The notes: a model not told the origin generated them from the letters alone. A stretch of 61,257 bases of DNA from an uncultured Ruminiclostridium sp. (GCA_949878745.1 CATLBH010000011.1:1-61257); one strand, 5' to 3'; shown: positions 9,516-18,450, counted from the first letter of the stretch. Program-made: numbers and translations.

Positions 9516-9544
9516 ATTATAACCTGCATTCCGATAAAAAGCAA
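9516..9544 (-). promoter_or_regulatory. Promoter of the XRE/GyrI-like regulator
   Basis: On the minus strand: TTGCTT (9544-9539), a 17-bp spacer, TATAAT (9521-9516). This places the start of transcription about 60 nt upstream of the ATG at 9446. Confidence 0.6.
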
Positions 9545-9595
9545 TTGTAAGTATGTTTATAAAAAGGCCTTTCGGCTCAACCACAGGTTGACCGG

Positions 9596-10834
9596 TTATT
9601 CGTTCCCCGTCAGCTTGCCCCTCATCAATCCGCAAAGATAAAGAGACCCGCAAATCACTTTAATGTCGGCTCCCGTTTCGTAAGCCTTTTTCAAAGCCTC
9701 CTCCGCGTTATTCGCCGCCGTCGCTTCGCGCCCCGCCGCCTTTGTCAAGGCGATAAGCTCTTCCCTTTTTACCGCGTCGGGGGAAAAGAAATCCGCCGCT
9801 ATAACTAAGTCAAACACCGGTAAAAGCGCCGCCAAAGCGCCTTTATAATCCTTGCTTTTAAGCATTCCCACTATCAGCGTTTTTTTGCCCTTTTGTCCCT
9901 TAATAAGCTCGGCCGCCGCCTTTGCCCCCGAAACATTGTGCGCTCCGTCTATGATAAATCCCTTCATTTTTTCCATTCGGGCGGGTACGGCGGCGTTTTT
10001 AAGGGCGGTCTCGATATGCTCTTCGGTTATGCCCAATTCCCGGAGAGCTTCGATGGCGGAGGAGGCGTTTATCATCTGATGCTTTCCGCACATTCCGGTA
10101 ACAAAAGGCTTACCATTGTACAGGAATTCGGTGCCGTTCAGGTCGGTTTTTATAAGCTTAAGCTTTTCCGAATCGGGGATAATAAGCTTTGAGGCCGTTT
10201 CCTCCGCCTTTTCTTTTACCACCCGTATCACTTCGTCATATTGAAAGGGGGAAAGGATCACGGGGCGTTCGGGCTTTATTATTCCCGCCTTGTGACGGGC
10301 AATTTTTTCGGGTGTATCGCCTAAAATCCCGCAGTGATCCAAATCCACCGTGGTAATTATTGACAGAATCGGGTCGATTATATTCGAACAGTCCAAAAGT
10401 CCGCCTATTCCCGTTTCCATAACCGTCATACCGCAGTTTTTATCGGAAAAATACAGAAAGGCGGTCGCGGTAAGTATTTCAAACTGGGAGTAATCAAGGC
10501 GGCGGGTTTTATCGGCGGCTTCTTTTACCTTACCGATATAAAAAGCGAGGTCGCCTTCGGAAATCGGCGCCCCGTTTATCTGTATCCTCTCCTCCACCTT
10601 GTTTATATAGGGGGAGGTGAATTTTCCCGTTTTGTATCCGGCGTATTCCAAGGCAAGGGCGGTGTATTCGCATACGCTGCCTTTGCCGTTGGTTCCCGCT
10701 ACGTGTATGTGCTTTAACTTGTCCTGTATATTGCCAAGCTCGTTCATAAGGGCTTTGAAGCGGGAAAGATCCTTTATGGGCGCTCCCGACTTTGAAAAGC
10801 CGTTTAAATATGCCATAGCCTCGTTATATTCCAT
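9596..10834 (-). CDS. folC: Folylpolyglutamate/dihydrofolate synthase
   Basis: Mur-ligase-type enzyme of 412 residues that adds glutamate to folates. It has the P-loop GTNGKGS and the folate-loop region TGKFTSPYINKVEERI. VMETGIGGLLDCSNI and DGAHNVSGA follow, as expected for FolC. It is the second gene after the nudix hydrolase (16-bp gap), so the two are probably one transcript. Confidence 0.94.
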   Translation of the reverse strand: MEYNEAMAYLNGFSKSGAPIKDLSRFKALMNELGNIQDKLKHIHVAGTNGKGSVCEYTALALEYAGYKTGKFTSPYINKVEERIQINGAPISEGDLAFYIGKVKEAADKTRRLDYSQFEILTATAFLYFSDKNCGMTVMETGIGGLLDCSNIIDPILSIITTVDLDHCGILGDTPEKIARHKAGIIKPERPVILSPFQYDEVIRVVKEKAEETASKLIIPDSEKLKLIKTDLNGTEFLYNGKPFVTGMCGKHQMINASSAIEALRELGITEEHIETALKNAAVPARMEKMKGFIIDGAHNVSGAKAAAELIKGQKGKKTLIVGMLKSKDYKGALAALLPVFDLVIAADFFSPDAVKREELIALTKAAGREATAANNAEEALKKAYETGADIKVICGSLYLCGLMRGKLTGNE

Positions 10835-10850
10835 TTGGGTACCTTCTTTG

Positions 10851-11264
10851 TTATTTCATCAGCGCGATAAAGGCTTTCGCCTTGTTTGCCAGCAGCTTGT
10901 CGTTTTCGTAGGTGAGGACGTTTCCCGCCTGTTCTATTTCCAGCCACCTCAGCTCGGAGATTTCGTCCTGTTGGGGGATAAGCTCGTGGCTTGCCCCCAT
11001 TCCCACAAAGTAAACCACGGTTTTTTTCGTGTTTTTTTTCGGGGAGTAATTGACGATTTCGCGGAATCCTGTATCTAACAGCACGTCAAGCCCCGTTTCT
11101 TCCTTTATTTCACGGCGGGCGGTGTCCTCTTCGGATTCCCCGGCTTCCATATGTCCTTTGGGAAACGACCAGTGACCCGACCGAAGGTGACGGACAAGAA
11201 GTATCTCGGTATTTCCGTGGTGCTTTCGGTAAACGATCGCTCCGCAGGATTTTTCATAATTCAC
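10851..11264 (-). CDS. Nudix hydrolase, Ap4A/dNTP type
   Basis: A 137-residue nudix protein. The nudix box is GHMEAGESEEDTARR followed by EIKEETGL, with all the required Gly, Arg and Glu residues. WSFPKGHMEAGE is characteristic of the bis(5'-nucleosyl)-tetraphosphatase/MutT group. It starts at GTG 11264, preceded by a G-rich SD-like AAAGGGGG. It is the first gene of the nudix-folC pair. The exact nucleotide substrate is unknown. Confidence 0.9.
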   Translation of the reverse strand: MNYEKSCGAIVYRKHHGNTEILLVRHLRSGHWSFPKGHMEAGESEEDTARREIKEETGLDVLLDTGFREIVNYSPKKNTKKTVVYFVGMGASHELIPQQDEISELRWLEIEQAGNVLTYENDKLLANKAKAFIALMK

Positions 11265-11295
11265 TTAAAATCCCCCTTTCCTATTTTCGCGGTTT

Positions 11296-11510
11296 AAGGT
11301 TATTATATCGCAAAAAGAGCGACCGCAGGGAGCGATTCCTCTGAAACGATAAAATGTTCTTAGACATTAAAAAAATTTTTCCACTTTCCGCTGTCTAAGG
11401 TTATTATATCATAAAAGGAGCGACCGCAGGGAGCGATTCCTCTGGAACGATAAAATGTTCTTAGACATTAAAATAATTTTTCCACTTTCCGCTGTCTAAG
11501 GTTATTATAT
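11296..11510. repeat. Family E tandem 101-bp repeat (two units plus start of a third)
   Basis: AAGGTTATTATATC recurs at 11296, 11397 and 11498, exactly 101 bp apart. Each full unit carries GCGACCGCAGGGAGCGATTCCTC, split here as GCGACCGCAGGG and AGCGATTCCTC, and ends TTTCCGCTGTCTAA. A diverged single unit lies at 58917-59019. The minus strand of each junction holds a TATAAT-like box 5' of the nudix gene, but no matching -35 is seen. Confidence 0.85.
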
Positions 11511-11577
11511 CACATATTTGCAAAAAAGTCACTGTTTTTGAATATTTTTTTATCAAGTAAAATGAAAAACAAAAAAC

Positions 11578-11606
11578 TTGATTTTTCGCGTTCAATATGC
11601 TATACT
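11578..11606 (+). promoter_or_regulatory. Promoter of the proBA operon
   Basis: TTGATT (11578-11583), 17 bp, then TATACT (11601-11606) with a TG-extended -10. The leader contains a short stem, GGGTTAA (11637-11643) with TTAACCC (11657-11663), before the SD AAAAGGAACC. No T-box is evident. Confidence 0.7.
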
Positions 11607-11685
11607 AATAAAGTATTGACCTACAAACGTGCTGCCGGGTTAAGAACAACACGTCGTTAACCCTTACCGAAAAGGAACCGTTAAA

Positions 11686-12474
11686 ATGAACAACTTTGAT
11701 TTTTCCGCGAGAAAGCGTATAGTTATAAAAATAGGAACCTCCACCCTTACCCACAAAACGGGCAATATCAACGTACGCCGCGTCAAAAAGATGGTGGAGG
11801 TATTAAGCGACCTTAAAAACGCGGGACACGACATAATCTTGGTGTCCTCCGGCGCGGTGGGCGTGGGAGTTGGAAGCATAGGACTTCAAAAAAGACCCTC
11901 AGATATGCCCACAAAACAGGCTTGCGCCGCCGTGGGGCAGAGCAGGCTGATGAGCTTTTATCAGTCGGAGTTTTCCCGCTTTAACCATACCGTGGCTCAG
12001 ATACTTGCCACGCGGGACGTTTTCAGCAACAAGATACGGCGGGAAAACATTTATAACACCATGCACACACTGCTGTCCATGGGGATTATTCCCATAATCA
12101 ACGCCAACGACAGTGTTTCCATAGAACAGCTGGATTTTGACGAAAACGACACTCTTTCCGCGTTGAGCGCCGAGGTTTGCGGCGCCGATCTTTTGGTGAT
12201 ACTTACCGATGTGGAGGGGCTGTACGACAGGAATCCGTCGGAGCCGGAGGCAAAGCTTATTCCGGTGGTACATAAGGTCACCGACGAAATGATTGCGGCG
12301 GCGGGAGAAAAAGGGAGCGAGCTTGCCAGCGGCGGAATGCTCACCAAGATAGAAGCGGCGGTGATCGCGGGAGAAGCGGGGATCCCCACCGTTATCATTA
12401 AAGGCGACGAGCCGGAATATCTTTACGACCTGTTTGAAAACAAGGTGGTTTGCACCTTGTTCGATTTGAATTGA
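11686..12474 (+). CDS. proB: Glutamate 5-kinase
   Basis: First step of proline synthesis: phosphorylates glutamate to gamma-glutamyl phosphate. The product has 262 residues. Amino-acid kinase motifs are IVIKIGTSTL, LVSSGAVGVG and INANDSVS, with GGMLTKIEAA near the end. It lacks the C-terminal PUA domain found in E. coli ProB, a common short form. It lies 24 bp before proA in the same operon. Confidence 0.94.
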   Translation: MNNFDFSARKRIVIKIGTSTLTHKTGNINVRRVKKMVEVLSDLKNAGHDIILVSSGAVGVGVGSIGLQKRPSDMPTKQACAAVGQSRLMSFYQSEFSRFNHTVAQILATRDVFSNKIRRENIYNTMHTLLSMGIIPIINANDSVSIEQLDFDENDTLSALSAEVCGADLLVILTDVEGLYDRNPSEPEAKLIPVVHKVTDEMIAAAGEKGSELASGGMLTKIEAAVIAGEAGIPTVIIKGDEPEYLYDLFENKVVCTLFDLN

Positions 12475-12498
12475 TTTAGTAAAAAAAGAGGATAAAAA

Positions 12499-13740
12499 AT
12501 GACATATCTGGAAAATTTGGGGCTTGAGGCGAAAAAAGCCGAAGCGGCAATCAGAGGGATTTCACAGAACGTAAAAAACCGCGCTCTTTTCGCCATAGCC
12601 GACGGACTCACGGAAAACGCGGGGCTGATAATAGAGGACAACGAAAAGGATTTGGAAAACGCGAGGAAAAACAATATGTCCGAAGCCATGCGCGACAGGC
12701 TCAAGCTGGATATGAAGCGTATCGGAGATATGGCGGAGGGAGTAAGGAGGATAGCCGCTCTCCCCGACCCGGTGGGAAGAGTTTTGGGAGGGAAAGAGCT
12801 TCCCAACGGGCTAAAAATAGTTAAAAAAGCGGTGCCGCTGGGCGTAGTGGGGATAATTTTTGAGTCAAGGCCCAACGTTACGGTGGATGCGGCGGCGCTG
12901 TGTCTTAAATCGGGCAACGTTTCTATCTTAAAAGGGGGAAGCGACGCAATAAACAGCAATAAGCGGCTGGTTTCCGTTATGCGCTCCGCTTTACGCTCAG
13001 CGGGAGCGGAAGAAAACGCGGTGGCTCTTGTGGAGGACACCTCCCGTGAATGCGTGAGCGAACTTATGAGGATGAACCGCTATATCGACGTTCTTATACC
13101 CAGGGGAGGGCACGGGCTTATACAAAACGTGATAAACAATTCCACCATTCCCGTTATACAGACGGGGGAGGGCAACTGCTCCGTATACGTGGACAAGTCG
13201 GCGGATATCGAAATCGCGGTGAATATTGCCGACAACGGAAAGACACAGCGGCCTTCCGTTTGCAACGCCATTGAAAATTTGCTGGTGCATGAGGATATAG
13301 CTGAAGAGTTTTTAAAGGCGCTTGACGAAAGATGGAAGGGAAAGGTCAGGATATACGCCGACAAAAGTGCTTCCAAATATATAAAAGCGGAGAGAGAAGC
13401 CAACGAGGAGGACTACAGAACCGAGTTTCTGGACTTCGCCATAGCGGTAAAAACGGTAAAGGCCGTTTCCGAGGCGATAGACTTTATTAACAGATACGGC
13501 ACAAGGCACAGCGAATGCATAGTAACCAACGACATAAAAAACGCGGAGCTTTTCAAACAGGCGGTAGACGCGGCGGCGGTATACGTCAACGCCTCCACCC
13601 GCTTCACCGACGGAGGAAAGTTCGGGCTCGGGGCGGAAATAGGAATAAGCACCCAGAAGCTTCACGCCAGAGGCCCCATGGGGCTCGAGGAAATGACCAC
13701 CTATAAATACCTTATTGACGGCAGCGGTCAGATAAGATAG
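12499..13740 (+). CDS. proA: Gamma-glutamyl phosphate reductase
   Basis: Second step of proline synthesis: NADPH-dependent reduction to glutamate-5-semialdehyde. The product has 413 residues, the normal length. It has the ALDH-type fold with FESRPNVTVDAAALCLKSGN, the catalytic Cys in QRPSVCNAIE and the terminal signature ARGPMGLEEMTTYKY. It follows proB with its own AGAGGA ribosome binding site. Confidence 0.95.
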   Translation: MTYLENLGLEAKKAEAAIRGISQNVKNRALFAIADGLTENAGLIIEDNEKDLENARKNNMSEAMRDRLKLDMKRIGDMAEGVRRIAALPDPVGRVLGGKELPNGLKIVKKAVPLGVVGIIFESRPNVTVDAAALCLKSGNVSILKGGSDAINSNKRLVSVMRSALRSAGAEENAVALVEDTSRECVSELMRMNRYIDVLIPRGGHGLIQNVINNSTIPVIQTGEGNCSVYVDKSADIEIAVNIADNGKTQRPSVCNAIENLLVHEDIAEEFLKALDERWKGKVRIYADKSASKYIKAEREANEEDYRTEFLDFAIAVKTVKAVSEAIDFINRYGTRHSECIVTNDIKNAELFKQAVDAAAVYVNASTRFTDGGKFGLGAEIGISTQKLHARGPMGLEEMTTYKYLIDGSGQIR

Positions 13741-13757
13741 GTAAAACGGAGAAACAA

Positions 13758-14564
13758 ATGAAAAAAACAGAAAGACACAAGGATACAAAGGACATAAGGA
13801 ACGGTAAGATACTGGAGTCCCTTCAGGGAAGCGTGGACGACCTGGAACAGGTGGACGGAGCCGAAGGGGAGAAATCCGGCGAAAGCGACTTTTTTGACCC
13901 CTCCGCCCCGATGATGAAAAACAAAAAGTTTTTCTTCGTACTGGGCTTGATTATATTGATACTGTCGGTGGTGGGCTTGGTCAGCACCGTCAGGTTCACG
14001 GTGTCGACCGTTCGGGATATGGCCAATCAGACGGCGCTGAAAAATGAGTTCGCCGGGTTTATTTATCCTGCCGTAATAACGGATAGCCCCGCCTTCGACA
14101 AGGCCGAGAACGCCCCCCCTTCGGTGGTTATAAACGCCGCGATATGGAGGATAATCCTAAGCGGGAACACCGAAAAATACGAAAACGACGGAAGCTATAT
14201 GACCATTTCCGAGATAGACGTGGAAAGCTCAGCGGTATCTCTCTTCGGCTACGGCGTTGTAATACAGCACCAGACGGTGGGCAGCGGAAGCAATATGTTT
14301 GAATACAACGCTTCGGGAAAAACCTACCGCGTATCGGTGGAAACGGAGCGAATCACCTATTGGCCTAGGATAAGCGAGATCAGCAACGTGGGCGAGCTGT
14401 TCACCCTTAAGGTGGAGTATATGGCGCCCATTATGGGAATGCCCGGCGAAGAAGAGGAGCTTGAGCCCCAGAAAACAATGATATACACGGTATCGAGAAC
14501 CGCCGCTTCGATGACTCTAAACTCCATTGCCTACAACCCGGAGGACGGCCCCAATGCGTGGTAA
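13758..14564 (+). CDS. Single-pass membrane protein of unknown function
   Basis: I do not recognise this 268-residue protein. A charged, disordered N-terminus of about 50 residues is followed by a TM segment (FFFVLGLIILILSVVGLV, about 55-75). A predicted extracytoplasmic beta-rich domain of about 180 residues completes it. It sits in the proBA operon 17 bp after proA, and its end overlaps the yigZ start. Co-transcription with housekeeping genes suggests a chromosomal, not mobile, origin. Confidence 0.75.
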   Translation: MKKTERHKDTKDIRNGKILESLQGSVDDLEQVDGAEGEKSGESDFFDPSAPMMKNKKFFFVLGLIILILSVVGLVSTVRFTVSTVRDMANQTALKNEFAGFIYPAVITDSPAFDKAENAPPSVVINAAIWRIILSGNTEKYENDGSYMTISEIDVESSAVSLFGYGVVIQHQTVGSGSNMFEYNASGKTYRVSVETERITYWPRISEISNVGELFTLKVEYMAPIMGMPGEEEELEPQKTMIYTVSRTAASMTLNSIAYNPEDGPNAW

Positions 14565-15189
14565 AATCGAGTCCTATAAAACCGTGGCCGAAAGGGCACA
14601 GGCTTCCTTTACCGAAAAAAAATCGGAGTTTATCGGCAGCATTGCCCCCTGTACGACGGAATCGGAGGCTATATCCTTTATCGAGGAAATACGAAAGCTG
14701 CACCGCAAGGCCACCCACAACTGCTACGCCTACATTTTAAGGGAAAACAATATCGGAAGGCACAGCGACGACGGCGAGCCTTCCGGAACGGCGGGTGCGC
14801 CTATGTTTGAGGTGCTAAAAAAAGAAGGGCTTACCGACGTTTGCTGTGTTGTTACCCGATATTTCGGGGGCATTTTGCTGGGGGCGGGGGGACTTGTCCG
14901 CGCCTACGCCAACGGCGCCGCGCTGGCGGTGGGGGCTTCGAAGATAAAGGAGATGAAGCTTGCCGAAAGGCTGATTATTGAAGTGGATTATTCTCTTTAC
15001 GGCAAGCTGGGAGCGATTTTTTCGGAATTTGACGCAAGGATAGACGGTGAGGAATTCGCGGCGGGGGTTAAGATTGTTTTGTATGTGGAAGCGGAGAAAG
15101 CCGAGAGTTTGAAGGCCAAGGTTATTGATGTTTGCTGCGGCAGGGCGGTTATAAAAGATTCGGGGACGGAGGAGTTTGACTTCGGATAA
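14554..15189 (+). CDS. yigZ: YigZ/IMPACT family protein
   Basis: A 211-residue member of the UPF0029/YigZ family. It has HRKATHNCYAY and SDDGEPSGTAGAP (both hallmark motifs), then TRYFGGILLGAGGLVRAY, and a C-terminal DUF1949-like ferredoxin domain. The family relates to eukaryotic IMPACT (translation/stress). ATG 14554 is chosen because GGAGGA lies at 14540-14545; it overlaps the previous stop by 11 nt, implying coupling. Confidence 0.88.
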   Translation: MRGKIESYKTVAERAQASFTEKKSEFIGSIAPCTTESEAISFIEEIRKLHRKATHNCYAYILRENNIGRHSDDGEPSGTAGAPMFEVLKKEGLTDVCCVVTRYFGGILLGAGGLVRAYANGAALAVGASKIKEMKLAERLIIEVDYSLYGKLGAIFSEFDARIDGEEFAAGVKIVLYVEAEKAESLKAKVIDVCCGRAVIKDSGTEEFDFG

Positions 15190-15249
15190 CGGGTGATATA
15201 CGGCAATCGAAAAAAATAAAAAGGAGCGAAGCGACAACTGTCCTTTCCG

Positions 15250-15276
15250 CTTCCCTTTCGGACACCGAAAGAGAAG
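15250..15276. other. Hairpin downstream of yigZ
   Basis: CTTCCCTTTCGG pairs with CCGAAAGAGAAG around ACA (one mismatch). No T-run follows, so termination is uncertain. The 15190-15380 stretch holds nothing else that I recognise. Confidence 0.4.
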
Positions 15277-15382
15277 TAGGGGAGTCCGAAGGACGGTAGC
15301 AACGCCCCCAAACGCACCTGCTTATCCGTAAATCCGCTTATAATAAGCGTTTTAGAGTTTAGGGTCAATTTAATCAAATCTA

Positions 15383-15564
15383 AGAACATATTCTCATAGG
15401 ATGAGCACACGTCTTTACACGTCTTTTCGGCAAATTTTCCCGCTAACTGTGTCAAAATTTCTTGACGGGCTTATCGCGTAAGCTGACCGCCTGAATAAAT
15501 TTTCCTTGTTTTCGGAAAAATTATGCTCGAAAATCCGTGTCTACCTCCTTTGAGAACAAGTTCT
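15383..15564. repeat. Family B hairpin repeat, copy 1
   Basis: The ends AGAACATATTCTCATAGGA and TTTGAGAACAAGTTCT are complementary. The interior shows the family core (CGTCTTTTCGGCAAATTTT, then TTGACGGGCTTATCGCG, then TCGAAAATCC). Other copies: 22567, 46064, 55431 (half), 56391 (interrupted), 57620. Confidence 0.75.
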
Positions 15565-15588
15565 AAGCAAAAAAGATTACACCCGAAA

Positions 15589-15641
15589 CACTAATCTTTG
15601 GTCAACATTTTTTTGTCTATAATCTGACCAAAGATTAGTAT
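15589..15641. repeat. Family C hairpin repeat, copy 1
   Basis: ACTAATCTTTGGTCA and TGACCAAAGATTAGT form a stem around TTTGTCTATAA-containing sequence. The linker-type sequence ATTACACCCGAAACA precedes it, as in other copies of this C/D superfamily. Confidence 0.75.
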
Positions 15642-15661
15642 AAATAACCTATAACCAACCG

Positions 15662-15702
15662 AAAAGGCCGTGACCTGCCCAAGGGCAAATCACGGCCTTA
15701 AG
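15662..15702 (-). terminator. Terminator of the DUF6033-like gene
   Basis: AAGGCCGTGA/TCACGGCCTT with an inner TGCCC/GGGCA stem. On the minus strand it is followed by TTTTC, just 10 bp past the stop at 15712. It may also work for yigZ-side transcripts. Confidence 0.75.
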
Positions 15703-15711
15703 CCGATAAAA

Positions 15712-16641
15712 TCAAACGCTGAAATTCATCTGTACCTCGGCAGCCTCGGGCTTAGCTTCGGCAGCCGCTTCCTCATACTTTTTGAAACTCTCCGGCGGCA
15801 ATGTGCCGTAGTCCTCTTCGGTTGAGTAAGGGGTCTCCTTCCTGCGGTACTTTTCAAAGCTTTCGGGAGGCAGGTCGCCGTAATCTTCCTCGGTGGAGTA
15901 CGGATCCGGCTCCTTTTTGTACTTCTCAAAGCTCTTGGGAGGCAAAACGGATTTTTCCTTTTCCTCCTCTTTATCAATCGGTTTTTCGGGATCGTCCTTA
16001 CTGGTTTCCTTACTTTCTTCCAGCATTTTTTCCCTTGCTTCGGCAAGAGTGTTGAGCATATCGGTAAATTCGCTCACAAGAGAACCTTTAACGGTTCTGC
16101 TGCCGTCCTCTCCGGTTATCCCCTGCTTTAAAAAGGCATATATGCTCGTTGTGCCGTCTCCGTTTACGGTTATGCCGAGACGTTCCACTATGGATTTTCC
16201 GCCCTCGGTGAGCTTGTCTTTGATTTCGGCAAATTGGTCGGCCACGCCGTCGATAATACTCTCGTACTTAGCTCTGGTAGCTTCGTCGGAAGCCATTTTT
16301 TCCACCAAGTCGGGGGTGATTAAAACGTTTATCTCCCCTCTTCCCTCGGACAGAATCCGGCTCGCTTCTTCGTCGGTTTCATAGTCGGAAACCATAAAAG
16401 CATAGCCGGGGTATTTCTTCTGAAGCTCGGAAAGATACGATTTCGCCTTATCGCTCAGCTTTGAGTAGGTTTCATTTTCCTTGCGCTGAACCGCGGAAAA
16501 TAAAATCTGATCCTTTCTGCCGGCGTAATTTTTTTCGGCGGTATTTTCGGATTCGGACGGATTCCGAGCCGGGTTGTTTTTCCCGTAGTTGTTGTAGCCT
16601 GCGGGAAAGTTGTTTACACTGTTATTGCGTACACCGTACAT
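15712..16641 (-). CDS. DUF6033-like cytosolic protein with C-terminal 24-residue repeats
   Basis: The product has 309 residues. The N-terminal ~55 residues are Asn/Tyr-rich and disordered. A central domain (about 60-200) with KLSDKAKSYLSELQKKYPG and VLITPDLVEKMASDE resembles the clostridial DUF6033 family. The tail carries three repeats of 24 residues beginning at 233, 257 and 281 (LPPxSFEKY, and PYSTEEDYG after the first two). There is no signal peptide or TM. ATG 16641 is chosen for the GGGAAAGGA upstream; the longer Arg-rich extension has none. Function unknown; the family name is from memory of its motifs. Confidence 0.65.
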   Translation of the reverse strand: MYGVRNNSVNNFPAGYNNYGKNNPARNPSESENTAEKNYAGRKDQILFSAVQRKENETYSKLSDKAKSYLSELQKKYPGYAFMVSDYETDEEASRILSEGRGEINVLITPDLVEKMASDEATRAKYESIIDGVADQFAEIKDKLTEGGKSIVERLGITVNGDGTTSIYAFLKQGITGEDGSRTVKGSLVSEFTDMLNTLAEAREKMLEESKETSKDDPEKPIDKEEEKEKSVLPPKSFEKYKKEPDPYSTEEDYGDLPPESFEKYRRKETPYSTEEDYGTLPPESFKKYEEAAAEAKPEAAEVQMNFSV

Positions 16642-16892
16642 ATAGGTCAATCCTTTCCCTTTTTTGTTCGGCGGCTCCCTCCGCCTTCGTCCCGAAGCGG
16701 CGCGGGGCATTGCCCCGAGAACCCCATAGAAGACGGGAAGGACGATCTTTATCCCGTATAATATATCGGTTCGTATAAATGGCTTTTTCGGGTTTTCATA
16801 TATTTTATCGGCAATTTTTCAAAAAACTTTAGCTTTTTTAAAGCAAAATTATTTTTTAAAGTCAAAATTTCTGAAAGGCCGATAAAAAAACA

Positions 16893-16921
16893 TTGCACAA
16901 ATTTATAAAATGTGTTATAAT
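16893..16921 (+). promoter_or_regulatory. Promoter for the degenerate receiver/GGDEF gene
   Basis: TTGCAC (16893-16898), 17 bp, TATAAT (16916-16921). The leader is about 65 nt long and ends in a strong AAGGAGGT at 16976-16983. Confidence 0.7.
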
Positions 16922-16992
16922 ATTAAATAAGAATGTCATAAACCCGAAGCCGCTCTTTGGTCAGCTTATCGGGCGAAGGAGGTAAAACAAAT

Positions 16993-17805
16993 ATGCTTCA
17001 CAGACTGCTGGTTCTTGACGAAACGCCTAAGGTCGAGATATTAATCAAGGAAATACTCGAGGCGGACGGCGGAGAATTTGAGGTCAAAAGGGCTTCGGAT
17101 AAAATAGACGCGGAAATAGCGGTAAACGGCGACAAACCGGAGCTGGCGCTGGTATCGCTGGGCAGCGGGAAGGCGATTTCGGCGCTTAAATCGCTTATTA
17201 AAAAAAATATCTGTCCCCCCTTGGTTTTTATGGGGAATAATTTGGGAGCAAAGCCCAAGGAGCTGTCGGCGGTAAAGGCGGTTGACGAAATCGCTCTGCC
17301 CTTCGACCCCGACGAATTCTGTCTTAAGATAGACGACGATATTTTTCTGGGAGCGGGAAAGGTTGACGAGCTGACGGGACTTTTCAAAAAGGGCTGGTTT
17401 GATTACAAGATGGAAAAGCTGATGAAAAAAAAGGTAAAAGGGACGCTTTTCTGTATGTCGCTGGACGCTTACAGCTTCGCCTCCAACCCTCCCACGATGC
17501 TTCAGCTTCAGATGGCCTCATATGCCCTTAAGTCCGGATTTAAAGACGGGATTTTGGCCATAAGCGGCACAATGATATTGGGCTTTTTCCCTTCGGACAA
17601 ACCCCGCAAGGAAAACGAAAAATATATAAACGAACTTATAGGAACCATGTGCGCCGCCGCGGACCAGCCGCCCATATTCATTTGCGCGGGAGCGGCGGAA
17701 AGCGATATGTACGATTTTTCGGCGGAGGACACCTACGTATTTGCCAATAAGGCTATGAGTCTGTCGTTGGACGCGGGCAAAAACTGTGTAAGGTATTACA
17801 AATAG
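16993..17805 (+). CDS. Degenerate receiver + degenerate GGDEF-like protein
   Basis: A 270-residue protein. The first ~115 residues look like a CheY-type receiver (MLHRLLVLDETPKVEILIKE, then PPLVFMGNN), but the phospho-acceptor Asp position is not conserved. From about 118, VDELTGLFKKGWF matches the opening of GGDEF domains (DxLTGLxNR), and the end, ANKAMSLSLDAGKNCVRYYK, matches their close. The GGDEF catalytic loop itself is absent. It is therefore probably a non-enzymatic signalling protein. ATG 16993 sits 9 nt after AAGGAGGT. It pairs with the next receiver-like gene. Confidence 0.6.
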   Translation: MLHRLLVLDETPKVEILIKEILEADGGEFEVKRASDKIDAEIAVNGDKPELALVSLGSGKAISALKSLIKKNICPPLVFMGNNLGAKPKELSAVKAVDEIALPFDPDEFCLKIDDDIFLGAGKVDELTGLFKKGWFDYKMEKLMKKKVKGTLFCMSLDAYSFASNPPTMLQLQMASYALKSGFKDGILAISGTMILGFFPSDKPRKENEKYINELIGTMCAAADQPPIFICAGAAESDMYDFSAEDTYVFANKAMSLSLDAGKNCVRYYK

Positions 17806-17831
17806 AATAAACGAATAGAAAGGGAAAATTT

Positions 17832-18287
17832 ATGACCGACATATTGCTGATAAGCAGCAGTCTTGAAGACATAAACATAGCCTGGCGCCATTTCTGTTAC
17901 AATGATTACAACGCCAGCGCCACCACCAACATAAACGCGGCCATGGAAAACCTTAAGTCCTCAAAGCCCGCGAAGGTGGTCGTTTACTACTGCGGAGAGG
18001 ATTCGGAGGGCTTTTACACGCTTTATCACACCCTGAGAAGCGATCCCGCAACCGAAGAGGTTCCGCTTTTGGTGTTGTCCGACGTAAGCTGGCAAAAGGC
18101 GCTCAGCGGGTACGTGAAATTTTACAACACCTGTATCTTGGGCATATCGGTAAACGACGATAAGCTTAGAGATATGGTAAAAAGCGGCGCCAGATACGGC
18201 TTCGAAAAAAAATCCGCGGCCTTCGGACGCGCGGCGCCGAAGCGGCCTTTCGACCACCCGGGGTTAAAGGCGCGAAAGGAAAGATAA
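17832..18287 (+). CDS. CheY-like receiver-fold protein without phospho-site
   Basis: A 151-residue protein opening MTDILLISSSLEDINIAWRHF, with alternating strands and helices like a receiver (VVVYYCGED, then VPLLVLSD). The acidic pocket and phospho-Asp cannot be identified. The last ~25 residues are basic. It lies 26 bp after the degenerate receiver/GGDEF gene with SD AAAGGGAA, so the two are probably one operon and may act together. Function unknown. Confidence 0.55.
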   Translation: MTDILLISSSLEDINIAWRHFCYNDYNASATTNINAAMENLKSSKPAKVVVYYCGEDSEGFYTLYHTLRSDPATEEVPLLVLSDVSWQKALSGYVKFYNTCILGISVNDDKLRDMVKSGARYGFEKKSAAFGRAAPKRPFDHPGLKARKER

Positions 18288-18450
18288 AAACGTAAAAAAC
18301 GCGTAATAATGATTTTAAGGAGCTGTAAAATAACTAAAAATCTTAAGAGTTACCCAAACATATGATAATAGCACTCATTGATACAACATTTTATTCGAGA
18401 GAAAGGCCGATTGACAACAAAACACCCAGAGGGGGGGTAAGGAAGGGATT

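Noticed and set aside
11296-11510. CRISPR-like array
   Set aside because: Two full units directly abutting, no spacers and no cas genes in the window.
11607-11685. T-box or proline riboswitch ahead of proB
   Set aside because: The leader is under 80 nt with one 7-bp stem; no T-box motif or antiterminator.
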